Shown: positions 10,001 to 18,786 of the stretch, piece by piece
Position numbering within the stretch: position 1 is the first letter of the stretch
How the letters are laid out: each line of letters opens with the position of its first letter
Assembly: GCA_039917105.1 (NCBI GenBank)
Contig: JBDSKE010000251.1
Span: 24,930 to 88,929, forward strand
Length of the DNA: 64,000 nt
Direction of reading: 5' to 3'
Origin: CAIXRL01 sp039917105
Lineage (GTDB): Bacteria > Eisenbacteria > RBG-16-71-46
Notes under the pieces: generated by a model
What the model saw: only the letters and a program-made list of their open reading frames with translations
Told to the model about the DNA's origin: nothing
Databases searched by the model: none
Made by a program: the position numbers and the translations under genes

Positions 10001-12291
10001 ACACTTGGGCGGTGACGGGCTCGGGATTGTGGGGCACCGCGGCCAACTGGTCCCCGGCGCGAACCACGCCTGCCACCGACGACATCCTGATCTTCGACAA
10101 CGGCGCGACGACCACCGCCACCAGCGTGCCGACGCAGACCATTGGCCAGCTGCGCGTGCTGAACAATACCTCTGTTCTACTCCAGCCTGCCGCCGCGGTG
10201 ACGCTCACTGTTTTGGGTTCAAGCGGCACCGACCTGTCGGTGGCGACAGGCTCCGCACTACGGATGACGGCGGCCAGCGCTCTCACCATCGCACTCGTCA
10301 GCGGTGCCACTGGCGCAATCTCGGGCAACCTCACTGTGACTTCGGCTGCGCATCGCCTGGTCGCACTCGACGCTGGTTCGGTGTTGTTCCAGAACGGCTC
10401 GTTGGTCAGTGTCGGCACGGGGGCCACGGGAAATCTCTTCGGCACCGGCACGGGTACGAGTGGGCTCAACTCGGTCGTGTTCCAGGGCGGCTCGATCTTC
10501 GCGCAGAGCGCCGGCGCGAACCCGTTCGGCGCTTCTGCCCCGAACTCGGTGGTGATGTTCCAGGCCGGCAGCCGCTTCCGTCTGGACGGCGCGGTGACGC
10601 CGTCTGTTTCGGGGCGCCAATATGCGGACTTCGAACACAACACGAGTGGCACGACCTCATTGACCGGAGCGACCGCGTTCGGCATGGATAGCCTGATCGT
10701 CACACAAGGCACCCTCAACTTGAACCTGACTGGCGGCGGCACCGTGCGCGGGGATGTGAGGGTCCGGGCCGCCGCAACCCTCACATGCAGCGCCTCGAGC
10801 GGCACGCCGGTGATCCAGCTGGGTGGCTCAGTGGCACAGTCGGTCCAGGTCCTGGGCGCGTTCAGCACCACGAGCAACACCACGCTGCAGATCAACAATC
10901 CGCTCGGGGTTACGCTACAGAGCAACCTGACGCCGGGGGGCACAGTGAACTTCGTGGCCGGGCGGATCACGACAGGTGCGAACACGCTGATCATCCCCGC
11001 TGCGGGCACCGTCACCGGGGCCGCGCCCGGCACGGGTTGGGTCGTGGGCAGCCTGCGTCGCAACTTCCCCGTTGGGGCCTCGAGCCGCACTTTCGATGTG
11101 GGCGATGGCACCGTTCACGCACCGATCACGGTGGCCATGACCGGCGCGGTCTCGACATTCGACGCGACGGGAAGCACCACCACGCTCGATCACCCGAACC
11201 TGGCCACCTCCGACCTCAATGCGGCCAAGACGGTGAACCGCTTCTGGACGCTGACCCCCGTGGGTTCACCGTCTTTCACGGGTTATGACGCGACTTTCCA
11301 ATTCGATGCCGCCGATATCGATGCGGGCGCGTTGCCCGGCAGTTTCGTGCTTCGCCGATTCGCCACGGGCGTCTGGTCGCCACTGACGGCGGGAATCCTT
11401 GCAGCGACAAGTTCGCAGGCAACGGCAGTCACATCGTTCGGCGACTTCGCCGTGGGGCAGACGGTCAGCTACACCATCACGGCCAGCGCAGGAGCCTCGG
11501 GGACGATCACGCCAAGCGGCGCAGTGGGCGTTGCCTCTGGTGCGAACCAGTCTTTCACGATTGTCGCGAACGCCGGGAGCGTGATTGCGGACGTGCTCGT
11601 GGACGGCGCGAGTGTGGGCGCGGTCGGCAGCTTCGCCTTCACGAATGTAACCGCGAACCACACGATCGCGGCTTCGTTCACCGATATCGCCGTGCCAGTG
11701 GCAACGGTCACGGCGCCCAACGGCGGCGAGACGCTCACGATTGGAACCACGGCATCGCTCACTTGGACCGCGACGGACAACGTGGCGGTCAGCGCGGTGG
11801 ACCTACTGCTCTCCACTTCGGGTGCGGCGGGCCCCTTTTCCGCAATCACCACGGGCATTGCGAATGCCGGAACGTACGCATGGACGGTTGCCGGGCCCGC
11901 CACCAGCAACGCCTTCCTCAAAGTGGTCGCGCATGATGCCGCAGGAAACTCGGGTGAGGACGTGAGCGACGCGGCGTTTGCAATTGCGAGCACGACCGCA
12001 GCGGACGTTACCGCGGTCACGGCTTTCTCGCTCGCCCCCGTGACCCCGAACCCGACGCGTGGCGCGGGACGTGTGGAGTTCGCGCTGCCGCGCACGGCAG
12101 AAGTCCGAGTGAGCGTGGTGGACCTGATGGGCCGCGAGGTGATGGTCTTGACCGAGGCAACATACGAAGCCGGACGGCACAGCGTGTCCTTCGCGGGGAC
12201 CCGCTCGGGAATGCTGAACGCGGGTCTGTACTTCGTGCAGATGCGCGTGAGCGGTCAGACTTTCAACCGGCGGTTCGCGGTCACGCGTTGA
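7030..12291 (+). CDS. Giant exported cell-surface protein with multiple Ig-like/InlB repeats and C-terminal sorting domain
   Basis: A 1753-residue protein starting at ATG 7030 (GAAGAGG upstream) with a signal peptide (residues 1 to about 24, ending 'LRAFA'). Order: a region of about 500 residues with the look of a beta-propeller/sialidase-like head; an SdrD/Cna-B-like module ('TPLTGFTVTLKQG'); an IPT/TIG-like module; a Kre9-type Ser/Thr-rich module ('SPAGGESWPVGSSQNITW'); two divergent InlB B-repeats ('GSGSVVKSPDQPTYDSG', 'GWSGDASGITN'); a Ser/Thr/Gly/Val-rich passenger-like stretch of about 400 residues; another repeat set including 'TAPNGGETLTIGTTASLTW'; and a FlgD-like tail ('VVDLMGREVMVL', 'AGLYFVQMRVSG'). 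Such tails direct type IX or similar export and anchoring in FCB bacteria. The repeated modules suggest internal duplication. Function is probably adhesion or binding; no catalytic motif recognised. Confidence 0.85.
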   Translation: MKRMLSGALAALILLSSFPLRAFAQPPGANPMSARGGSITPRSFEFNSLPGRSGDQLGLIAKRKPEGINRETEARVEALKLHPQGLTPDRLGLVTLDRTTGVRGFSAQADLSPLAPAINNGFDGITQGPYIPSEPTVAAGALNILSAGNVSITVTNKDGTNKVETNGATFFGVPAAEGAISDAQCYYDALRGRFVALCFTQGTTPNFSFFYLAVSKTNDARGAWWLYKFDMTLNGATASSNWADYQALGVSDDKIAMTGQMFSFAGDAYQYQKVRVLDRAGAYSGATLSYVDFFNFAAPPGGDIDDLFVTKAARNLSAGDNTIHLLCVRTAGGTNVTYRTITGTPAAPALSAGTRVTVATYTPPPDAVQKGSATLVPTNDCRPTDFYVRGGVLVCAWHTAANLGGQVAALRLFRLRTSDQVVLTDETYGAAGTFYYYPAVTVDSVGTVFLGFDRSSSTEYPSAYATGKRRGEATLQSSALLKAGVSSTSQTRWGDYTGIDNDASASGPNASVAWYAGQYTKGTNTFGTWVNKLTYSYGQISGTVANDCDGIAGTTADRTPLTGFTVTLKQGATTVGATISGAAGDYSFGYLETGLYDVVVTAPVGGSTVDAIAGTGATSQTRVSDSDVQVNLTNAQISTGNAFVVSTAHTTAATTSISPNSKNVGDGAFPMTVNGTGFLLCSVVRLDGADRATTYVSSTQLTAQIPASDMLAGAVRNITVFHTAPGGGVSNAQTFTIGGTPDTQAPVATLTSPAGGESWPVGSSQNITWTATDDIVVSSIDLALSTDGGASFPTTIATAIANSGTFAWTVPGTPSSTARVRVVARDGANNLGSDSTHTNFTISGFLVTASAGANGTISPSGAVAVAPGATPSYVISPAAGYHVLDVLVNGGSVGPVTNYTFAAISSNQTIAATFAINLYTLAVTVVGSGSVVKSPDQPTYDSGTVVQLTATPAAGWNFTGWSGDASGITNPLGVTMSANKNITATFTQHIYTWAVTGSGLWGTAANWSPARTTPATDDILIFDNGATTTATSVPTQTIGQLRVLNNTSVLLQPAAAVTLTVLGSSGTDLSVATGSALRMTAASALTIALVSGATGAISGNLTVTSAAHRLVALDAGSVLFQNGSLVSVGTGATGNLFGTGTGTSGLNSVVFQGGSIFAQSAGANPFGASAPNSVVMFQAGSRFRLDGAVTPSVSGRQYADFEHNTSGTTSLTGATAFGMDSLIVTQGTLNLNLTGGGTVRGDVRVRAAATLTCSASSGTPVIQLGGSVAQSVQVLGAFSTTSNTTLQINNPLGVTLQSNLTPGGTVNFVAGRITTGANTLIIPAAGTVTGAAPGTGWVVGSLRRNFPVGASSRTFDVGDGTVHAPITVAMTGAVSTFDATGSTTTLDHPNLATSDLNAAKTVNRFWTLTPVGSPSFTGYDATFQFDAADIDAGALPGSFVLRRFATGVWSPLTAGILAATSSQATAVTSFGDFAVGQTVSYTITASAGASGTITPSGAVGVASGANQSFTIVANAGSVIADVLVDGASVGAVGSFAFTNVTANHTIAASFTDIAVPVATVTAPNGGETLTIGTTASLTWTATDNVAVSAVDLLLSTSGAAGPFSAITTGIANAGTYAWTVAGPATSNAFLKVVAHDAAGNSGEDVSDAAFAIASTTAADVTAVTAFSLAPVTPNPTRGAGRVEFALPRTAEVRVSVVDLMGREVMVLTEATYEAGRHSVSFAGTRSGMLNAGLYFVQMRVSGQTFNRRFAVTR

Positions 12292-12317
12292 TTCGGACGA
12301 CAACATTGACAACAGGA

Positions 12318-13298
12318 CTATGGCGTCCGCGGCCCGCGCGGCCTGAGCCCGAGTTTCGCAAGCGCGGCCTCGCCGCCTGGACCATTCAGTTTCCAGTACG
12401 GTAACCGGTCGCTTCCGATCAACTGCGCCAGTTCACCATCGCTACAGCTCCACTTCACGATTCGGCCCGGGGCGGCGGTCTCGGTGAAAAACGTCCACTG
12501 TCGACCCCCTTCAACGCTCACCGTGCTCACGGCGCACGCGAATGTGCCCGCTGGAACCGTTACCGACTGGGGCGCCAGCACGCGTGCGAAGTTCGCCTTG
12601 GCAACCGCTTGGGGCTTGTGTAGCAGGCGCGACTCGCGCAGGGATCGAACCAATGGCACGGAGACGGACTCTCCCGGCTTCACCACCGGGTACGCCAGCC
12701 CGCGAGCCCACACGAGCAGGGCATCTTCACTCACGGCTTCCAGTGGAATGGGCAGCGTGGACGACTGGTCCGCCTCGCCGTCAAAGTAGCTGTGCGCGGT
12801 GAATCGCGCGGCATTGGCGTCGAACAATAGCTGGCTGAATGCATGCCCGCACCATTCCTGCGCAGAGAACGATACCTTCGTCGGCGCGCCAGCGGGGCGG
12901 CCATTGACAGGTGTGACCGCTGTGAACGCGCTGGTCATCAGGTTGTAGTCGTAGACCCCTGTGGCGAAGTCCTGGACCAAGTTCAACTTCATCACCGGAT
13001 ACTCGTCGCTCTTGGGATGCTTGCCAGGGTCCGCTTTCACGCGCAGCGTGTTCGAGAACGATTCGGTCACGAAGATCGTGACCGCCACGCCCTTGCGGAC
13101 TGAACCGTATCGCGGAGTCTCGAAGTCATAGCCCGCCATTTCTGCGCGACCATCGCCCCAGAGCTTCCAGAAAGCGTTGCCGAACTCCGGGCTGGTCCCC
13201 CGAGCGGGCGATGCCGCGATCTTGGCCGCCGGCGGCGCGGCCGTCACGCACGAGGTGAGCAAGGCGAACAAGGCGATCGACACGAAACGACGGACCAT
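12318..13298 (-). CDS. Exported lipoprotein, hypothetical
   Basis: A 326-residue protein with a lipoprotein signal 'MVRRFVSIALFALLTSC', Cys17 being the likely lipidated residue. ATG at 13298 has an AGGAG upstream; the longer frame runs back into the peptidase gene. The mature protein has no domain I can name with confidence; 'KGVAVTIFVTESFSN', 'KADPGKHPKSDEYPVMKLN' and 'FSAQEWCGHAFSQLLFD' look like conserved blocks of an uncharacterised periplasmic family. The C-terminal part ('VPAGTFACAVSTVSVEGG', 'TAAPGRIVKWSC') resembles DUF3108-like beta-rich folds. It begins 23 bases after the M1 peptidase on the same strand, so the two probably form an operon. Stop is TAG. Confidence 0.8.
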   Translation of the reverse strand: MVRRFVSIALFALLTSCVTAAPPAAKIAASPARGTSPEFGNAFWKLWGDGRAEMAGYDFETPRYGSVRKGVAVTIFVTESFSNTLRVKADPGKHPKSDEYPVMKLNLVQDFATGVYDYNLMTSAFTAVTPVNGRPAGAPTKVSFSAQEWCGHAFSQLLFDANAARFTAHSYFDGEADQSSTLPIPLEAVSEDALLVWARGLAYPVVKPGESVSVPLVRSLRESRLLHKPQAVAKANFARVLAPQSVTVPAGTFACAVSTVSVEGGRQWTFFTETAAPGRIVKWSCSDGELAQLIGSDRLPYWKLNGPGGEAALAKLGLRPRGPRTP

Positions 13299-13321
13299 GG
13301 TTGGGGCTCCTTGCGGCAAGC

Positions 13322-15391
13322 TCAGGGACACGGGGTGAAGTCCAGCTCGTCGGTGCCGTAAACATACTTCTGGAAGAACGGATGCAAGTCGTTTCCGGTG
13401 ATTTCTTCGGCCACGTGGAGAAAATCCTCGGTGCGCGCGCGCCGACCCGAATAGCGCTCCGAGAACGCGCGGAGGATCCGTTCGAACCGGGCATCGCCCT
13501 CCCGTGCGTCTCGCAACTTGCAGCGCAGGCGGTCCAAGACCCATGCGCTCTTCATGTAGAGCACCGTCTGGCGGTCTCCCGGCGTGCTACTGCTGTGGAC
13601 CCGCGTGCCCAGCGCGATGGGCCCCGCCTCCTGGCCATCACCGAACAAGTAGCGACGGTTCGATTCCATCTGGTCACGCCAGGCGGCGAGGACCGTGGAG
13701 TAGACCACCGGCTGCGCGAGCGCAGTGGCAGGATGATAGATGCTCAGGAAGCTCGCGAATCCCTCCGCGAGCCAGGTATCCCGATCGCGAGCCGGTTCCA
13801 CTCCCAATCCCCACCATTGGTGCGCGATCTCGTGATAACGGTACAGCTCAGGTGAGTACTGCGCGCCGGGAAGGCTCTTGTTCGCAAGCGGCATGAGATG
13901 GATCAACCCGGGGAACGCCTCGAAGCGCAAACGCGGTGTCTCAATCGCGTTCAGCGTGGGCGCCAACGCGCGGCCACCCAGGCGCTGCATCGAAAGCACC
14001 GCGCGCGCCACATCGAGCGCGACGCCGTCGTCGTACCGCCTGCTCCTGCCCAGCTCAGCCATGGTGCGCCGTTCCACGCGGCCTGCACCGGCAACATGAT
14101 GCGTCCATACCGTCAAGGGCGGCAGGCTGTCGTTCACCACCTCGATTCCACGGAAGTAGCCCAGATCGAATGCCGCGAGCGCGCTTGGGTGTTCCTGCAC
14201 CCAGCGCGTGTGGCGCCGACTTCCCTCCAAGCGGTTCTCCGTGCGCACACCGGAAGCGACTGATTGCATGCCCGCGGGGTGCGTGAGCTCGAGATCCCAC
14301 GTTGCCGGCTGCATGAACGCAGCCCGGGGATACCAATCACTCGTGCTTGGCAACCCGAGCCAGTCGTCCTCAAGCCGTTCGAGCATCTCGCCCCGATACT
14401 CGAATCGCAGCACCTTGGGCGCCCCGGGCTCGAGCGCCGGCGCCAGATGCACCCAGACGGCATTGCGGTCTTTTTCCTGATGGAACACCACGGGAGCATT
14501 GTCCAGCGTCACACGTCCCAGTCGTAGGTGTGGATGGAGCGCGAACGGCAGCCATTCGCATGAACGGTCCTTTGCCTCGACCGTCACATCGGCCGAGACC
14601 GAGGCCTTCAGATCGCTGCCGATCGCGACTTGCAGGTGATACGCCGTTGCCGCGAAAGGCGCTCGCACATCCGTGCGCGAGGTGTCCGGATCTCCCTCGC
14701 GTACCTGTCGGCTCACTACCTCGGTGGAGTTCAACCGCCACAGCCCGCGCCGATCATCCTTGGGCCGACGTTGGAGTTGAACGCCCTCGGTGGCGTAAGG
14801 GTCCACGATCAAATAGAGCGGTTCCTCCCGCGGCGTCCATGCGCTCGCCCAGAACAGGCCGGTGTCCGCATTCGCAAGCGTGAACGCCACTGCCAACGGA
14901 CGCAGCACCTCGTTATCGCGATCAGTGAGATGGGGCTCGAGATCGCGCCACACGCGGTTCAATGTCCCCAGCGTTTCTGGCGCGAAGTGAAGCGAACTCT
15001 GCAACTCGTTCAGCGTGGTGTCCGCAAAGACCAACAACAGTTGGGTGAATGCCCGACGAACCGTGGTCCGACCGAACATGCGGCGCATCTGTTCGCGTTC
15101 CAGCGCACTCCGCGGCGTGTAACTGATGGAGCCGGTGCCTTGGAACGCGGCGGCGCATACGCGCCCTCCCAACGGTCGGGCGAGCGCCAACCGACCCTCC
15201 TCCAATACGATCGCCCCAGCGTCCCGTTGCAGGATGAGGCTCTGCACCCGCGCGACACTCAATGAGTCAAGACGCCACGAGGTCACCCCGCGGTGCAAGT
15301 CGGCCCAACTCACGAAGCTCGAGCGCGCCTGGGCCCGCGTCGCCGCGCAAGAGAGTACGAGTCCGATCAACAGCATGAGCACGCGTCGCAT
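13322..15391 (-). CDS. M1-family (gluzincin) metallopeptidase, exported
   Basis: A 689-residue zinc metallopeptidase. The catalytic motif is intact: H520-E521-x2-H524 ('HEIAHQWW') followed 18 residues later by E543 in 'WLAEGFASF', the gluzincin HExxH-x18-E arrangement. The canonical GxMEN aminopeptidase motif is missing; the equivalent place reads 'EAFPGLIHLMP', a pattern of non-classical M1 relatives, so exopeptidase activity is uncertain. A signal peptide ('MRRVLMLLIGLVLSCAATRAQA') points to the periplasm or surface. ATG at 15391 has AGGAG at spacing 6. About 350 residues of beta-rich N-terminal region precede the catalytic domain, and the C-terminal helical domain of full-length M1 enzymes is short. 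It is followed closely by the lipoprotein gene. Confidence 0.88.
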   Translation of the reverse strand: MRRVLMLLIGLVLSCAATRAQARSSFVSWADLHRGVTSWRLDSLSVARVQSLILQRDAGAIVLEEGRLALARPLGGRVCAAAFQGTGSISYTPRSALEREQMRRMFGRTTVRRAFTQLLLVFADTTLNELQSSLHFAPETLGTLNRVWRDLEPHLTDRDNEVLRPLAVAFTLANADTGLFWASAWTPREEPLYLIVDPYATEGVQLQRRPKDDRRGLWRLNSTEVVSRQVREGDPDTSRTDVRAPFAATAYHLQVAIGSDLKASVSADVTVEAKDRSCEWLPFALHPHLRLGRVTLDNAPVVFHQEKDRNAVWVHLAPALEPGAPKVLRFEYRGEMLERLEDDWLGLPSTSDWYPRAAFMQPATWDLELTHPAGMQSVASGVRTENRLEGSRRHTRWVQEHPSALAAFDLGYFRGIEVVNDSLPPLTVWTHHVAGAGRVERRTMAELGRSRRYDDGVALDVARAVLSMQRLGGRALAPTLNAIETPRLRFEAFPGLIHLMPLANKSLPGAQYSPELYRYHEIAHQWWGLGVEPARDRDTWLAEGFASFLSIYHPATALAQPVVYSTVLAAWRDQMESNRRYLFGDGQEAGPIALGTRVHSSSTPGDRQTVLYMKSAWVLDRLRCKLRDAREGDARFERILRAFSERYSGRRARTEDFLHVAEEITGNDLHPFFQKYVYGTDELDFTPCP

Positions 15392-15532
15392 GGCTGCTCC
15401 TGGTCGTGGGAAGGGATGCCTTGCGCAGCGTGCCGCCGGTCCGGCGCGCCGTCAATCCCATCGCGAGCTGATGCCGGATCCTGAAAAGTCCATTAGGCTG
15501 GCGGTTCACCTGTTCCGCCTCGGGGGACCCGT

Positions 15533-15619
15533 ATGGACTCTTCGCCACTCGACCCTGTGAACGACGCCCGTCCGTATTCGGGCGCGTGGGTGGACTACGG
15601 CGGGGCGGCACGGGCATGA
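15533..15619 (+). CDS. Possible 28-residue leader peptide coupled to the glycosyltransferase
   Basis: A short frame of 28 codons begins with ATG at 15533, five bases after GGGGGA (15522-15527), and ends in TGA at 15617-15619 inside an ATGA overlap with the next gene's ATG at 15616. The product (MDSSPLDPVN at its start, 'GAWVDYGGAARA' at its end) has no recognised domain and no run of a single amino acid that would suggest attenuation. The ribosome-binding-like site and exact stop/start overlap are the only evidence that it is real; it could translationally couple the downstream gene, which has only a weak site of its own. Confidence 0.35.
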   Translation: MDSSPLDPVNDARPYSGAWVDYGGAARA

Positions 15620-17256
15620 GGCGCCTGCTCCCATTGGTGCTGCTCGCATTGCTCGCGATCACGCTTCTGCCCGGGCTGGCCGCCGTGGACGCCCTCGACT
15701 GGCGCGAAGCGCGCGATGCCGAGGTGGCCCGCGCCACCTCGGGCAGCCTGGAGTGGGTCGCGCCCTTGTACGCGAACGAGCCATGGTTCGAAAAGCCCCT
15801 GTTCGGCTACACCCACGAACTCGTGGCCACGCGGCTGTTACGATGGCTCGCACCCGGTGCGCCGAACGAGCTGACCGAGGCCGCCGTCTCGCGCGCAGTG
15901 CGCGCGGCGATCGCCGCCGCGCTTGCGCTGCTCACCGCGAGCATCGGGGCGCGGTGTTTCGGCATGCGAGGCGGATGGCTCGGTGGGTGCGCGCTGGCGA
16001 GCATGCTGGGGTTGCCGCTCGCGACCCGTTCCGACGGTGCACAACTACTCGCGACGCTGCTCGCCTGGCTCGGCATCGGCGCACTGCTCGACGTGGTACG
16101 CGGGCGAGCGGCGTTCCCGAACCTGACGCGTTTGTTCGCGTACCTGGCCTTCGGCCTCGCATTCGTGACCGCAGGGCCGATGCCGGCGCTATGGCCCTTG
16201 CTCGGGTTCGCGTTCTACTTCGCGCTGGCGCGACGCCAGGTGGGGTGGCGTGAGGTGCGCCCGCTGGGGGGCATCGCGATCATCGCGGGGGTCGCACTGC
16301 CGTGGTACGGCGTGATGACCGCGTTGTTCGGAGGTCAGTTCCTGGCACGGGTGCCGTGGTTCCCGTATGCCGCCGAAACCCGCGGGGCGTGGTTCACCGG
16401 CCCGTTGCTCGCGCTCTCGTTCACCGCAGTGCTGAGCTTCCCGTGGGCGTCGTTGCTCGGAGCCTCGCTTCGCGATGCGGCTATGCGGCTACGGTTCACC
16501 CGTCCGGTCGGAGCGCCCGACGCAACCGACGCGGACCACACTTCACACTTGGTGTTGGCTTTGATGTTCGCTGCCGTTGTGCCAGTCGCGCTCTACCCCG
16601 GCCCGCCACTCACTGCAGCGCTCCCCGCCCTGCCCGCCATGGCCCTGCTGTGTGGTCGCTTCCTGGATCGAGTGCTGGAGGGGGACGCGCACCCTTCGCA
16701 TCTCACCGCTGCGACGCGGCTCGCAGCCCTGATGGGCACAGCGGCAGCGTTGCTCGGGCTCACCTTGGCGTCACAGTTGCGCGAAGCAGCGCCGAGCCTG
16801 CGCCTCCTCTCCGCGGCATTGTTCCTGGCGTGCTGGGCGCCATTGCTCGCCGACTTGCGCGGTGCGCGCCGTTTGGCAGCAGCGCTGTTCATGCTGCCCA
16901 TGCTGGTCACCTCTCCGATCCTGTTCACACGGGTGATGCCGCAGTTGGAACCGTGGCTCAATACCCGAGAAGTGGTGATGGCACTGAACCACACAGCGCC
17001 CCCGAACGCGACCGTGCTCATGCCAGAAGAACCCCCGCCGTCGTTCCGGTTGCTGGCTCATCGCAATTTGGTCGTGACTTCGGCGCTGGGCCCTGCGGCC
17101 GCCACACTCGCGGCGCGCGACGGCCGCGTCTATGTGGTGTTCCGTCCGGCGCGCGAACGCGAGGTCGTGAAGGCATTGCGGGAACCGGTCGAAATCCTGT
17201 TACGCAGCCCCTCGCTTGTATTGGCTCGGGTGCTGCTGCCCACCACAGCACGCTGA
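15616..17256 (+). CDS. ArnT/PMT-like integral-membrane glycosyltransferase
   Basis: A 546-residue polytopic membrane protein. Its first periplasmic loop carries 'DWREARDAEVARAT' and, about 20 residues later, 'ANEPWFEKPLFGY', the GT83/ArnT-type acidic-loop and 'EPxFEKPxL' motifs of undecaprenyl-phosphate-sugar-dependent transferases. About ten hydrophobic segments follow and the C-terminus is soluble. The likely reaction is transfer of a sugar from a polyprenyl-phosphate donor to an envelope acceptor; donor and acceptor are unknown. ATG at 15616 begins the first transmembrane helix; a GTG 30 bases upstream is less likely. The gene is divergent from the M1 peptidase, and its start overlaps a possible leader ORF. 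Not an assured ArnT: no lipid A or polymyxin genes are nearby. Confidence 0.82.
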   Translation: MRRLLPLVLLALLAITLLPGLAAVDALDWREARDAEVARATSGSLEWVAPLYANEPWFEKPLFGYTHELVATRLLRWLAPGAPNELTEAAVSRAVRAAIAAALALLTASIGARCFGMRGGWLGGCALASMLGLPLATRSDGAQLLATLLAWLGIGALLDVVRGRAAFPNLTRLFAYLAFGLAFVTAGPMPALWPLLGFAFYFALARRQVGWREVRPLGGIAIIAGVALPWYGVMTALFGGQFLARVPWFPYAAETRGAWFTGPLLALSFTAVLSFPWASLLGASLRDAAMRLRFTRPVGAPDATDADHTSHLVLALMFAAVVPVALYPGPPLTAALPALPAMALLCGRFLDRVLEGDAHPSHLTAATRLAALMGTAAALLGLTLASQLREAAPSLRLLSAALFLACWAPLLADLRGARRLAAALFMLPMLVTSPILFTRVMPQLEPWLNTREVVMALNHTAPPNATVLMPEEPPPSFRLLAHRNLVVTSALGPAAATLAARDGRVYVVFRPAREREVVKALREPVEILLRSPSLVLARVLLPTTAR

Positions 17257-17325
17257 AAACCGGCCCCTTATATCACTTCCGATTCTGTCCGCTGCAGTGC
17301 CGGCGAAGCGACTAGACTGTTGTCC

Positions 17326-18786
17326 ATGCGACTTGATCCAGACCTTTGCTACCGCGCGTGGGTGACGCGCGACCGACGCTTTGACGGCCGCTTCTTCATG
17401 GGCGTCACGACCACTGGGATCTACTGCCGCCCGGGTTGCCCGGCGCGTCTGCCGGCGCGCCGCAATGTGCGCTTCTACCCCAGCGCGGCCGCGGCGGAAA
17501 CCGAGGGATTCCGCCCCTGCCGACGCTGCCGCCCCGAAACCGCGCCGGGATCCGCCGCCGCACTGGGCACCCACGCGACCGTGGGACGGGCGCTGCGCTT
17601 GATCGAGGAGGGCGCGCTCGAGCAGGGTTCGGTCGAAAGGCTCGCCGCTCGTCTGGGCGTCACCGACCGCTGGCTGCGCGAGTTGTTCGCTCAACAACTC
17701 GGCGCTTCGCCGCTGGAGGTGGCGCAGACCCGTCGCGCGCACCTTGCCCGCCGCCTGCTGGATGAGACCGCATTGCCGCTCTCCCAGGTCGCGCTGGCAT
17801 CGGGCTTCGCGGGCGAACGCCAACTGCGTCGCGCGTTACAGCGAACGTTCCACCGCAACGCCAGCGAGCTGCGCGGGAATGCGGCCACGCCCGAGGGCGC
17901 GGCGTTGACGCTATGGTTGCCCGCGCGCGAGCCGTTCGATGCTGCACCCATATTGCAGTTCCTTGGCAGTCGCGCGATTCCCGGGATCGAGGAAGTCGTG
18001 AACGATGTCTATCGGCGCACGATCGTGCTCGAGGGCACGCCGTGCGTGCTCGCGATCGCGCCGGACGCCACGCGCGGTGTTCGGCTGTCGCTCACCCCGC
18101 CAATCGCGCGGTCGCTGCCGCGCGTTGCCGCAAAGGTGGCGCGGTTGTTCGATCTGGACGCGGACGTCGGCGCGATCCGCAAGCACCTTTCAGGTGATCC
18201 GGTGCTCGCGCGCATGCTCAAGGCGGGGCCGGTCCGAGTCCCGGGTGCTTGGGACCCATTCGAGCTCGCCGTGCGCGCGATGCTCGGACAACAGGTTTCG
18301 GTCGCTGCCGCGCGGACCCTTGCCGCGCGTCTCGTGCAGGCGACAGGCGTCGCGCTGGATCGTCCCAGTGGCTCGCTCACGCACTGCTTCCCCACGGCCG
18401 AGGCGATTGCGGTAACGCCATTGTCGTTTCACGCGATGCCCCGAGCGCGCGCCCGGGCGCTCCAGGGGCTGGCTCGGGCCGTCGCAGATGGGGTCCTCGA
18501 TCTGTCGATGCTGCGGGACCTGCAGCACGCCGTTGCCGAACTGACGGCGTTGCCGGGAATCGGTGATTGGACCGCGCAATATGTCGCGATGCGGGCACTT
18601 TCGGAGCCTGATGCATTCCCCGCCAGCGACCTGGGAGTGCGCAAGGCCCTCGCGCAAGCCGGTCGCATGCCCACCCCGAACGAAACCTTGCGCCGGGCCG
18701 AAAGCTGGCGGCCGTGGCGATCGTACGCTGTGTTCACGCTGTGGAGATCCCTGGCCGCACCTTTGCGGCGGAAAGGCTCATCATGA
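17326..18786 (+). CDS. Ada-type methyl sensor fused to AlkA DNA-3-methyladenine glycosylase
   Basis: A 486-residue three-part protein. Residues 1-75 are an Ada N-terminal zinc domain with all four cysteines (C34, C38, C65, C68 in 'YCRPGCPARLPARRN' and 'FRPCRRCRPE'); one of them normally accepts the methyl group from phosphotriesters. Residues 80-180 are an AraC-type double helix-turn-helix ('SVERLAARLGVTDRWLREL'). Residues 185-485 are an AlkA N-domain and an HhH-GPD glycosylase ('GQQVSVAAARTLAARL', 'LTALPGIGDWTAQYVAMR', with D in 'PASDLG' as catalytic Asp). Similar Ada-AlkA fusions are known in actinobacteria. It probably senses alkylation, activates the operon and excises alkylated bases. 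Its stop overlaps the next ATG (ATGA). ATG at 17326 preferred to TTG at 17320. Confidence 0.93.
   Translation: MRLDPDLCYRAWVTRDRRFDGRFFMGVTTTGIYCRPGCPARLPARRNVRFYPSAAAAETEGFRPCRRCRPETAPGSAAALGTHATVGRALRLIEEGALEQGSVERLAARLGVTDRWLRELFAQQLGASPLEVAQTRRAHLARRLLDETALPLSQVALASGFAGERQLRRALQRTFHRNASELRGNAATPEGAALTLWLPAREPFDAAPILQFLGSRAIPGIEEVVNDVYRRTIVLEGTPCVLAIAPDATRGVRLSLTPPIARSLPRVAAKVARLFDLDADVGAIRKHLSGDPVLARMLKAGPVRVPGAWDPFELAVRAMLGQQVSVAAARTLAARLVQATGVALDRPSGSLTHCFPTAEAIAVTPLSFHAMPRARARALQGLARAVADGVLDLSMLRDLQHAVAELTALPGIGDWTAQYVAMRALSEPDAFPASDLGVRKALAQAGRMPTPNETLRRAESWRPWRSYAVFTLWRSLAAPLRRKGSS

Noticed and set aside
9999..11111. 370-codon open frame on the minus strand within the giant surface gene
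   Set aside because: It has only low-complexity Pro/Val/Thr sequence and is antisense to the repeat region.
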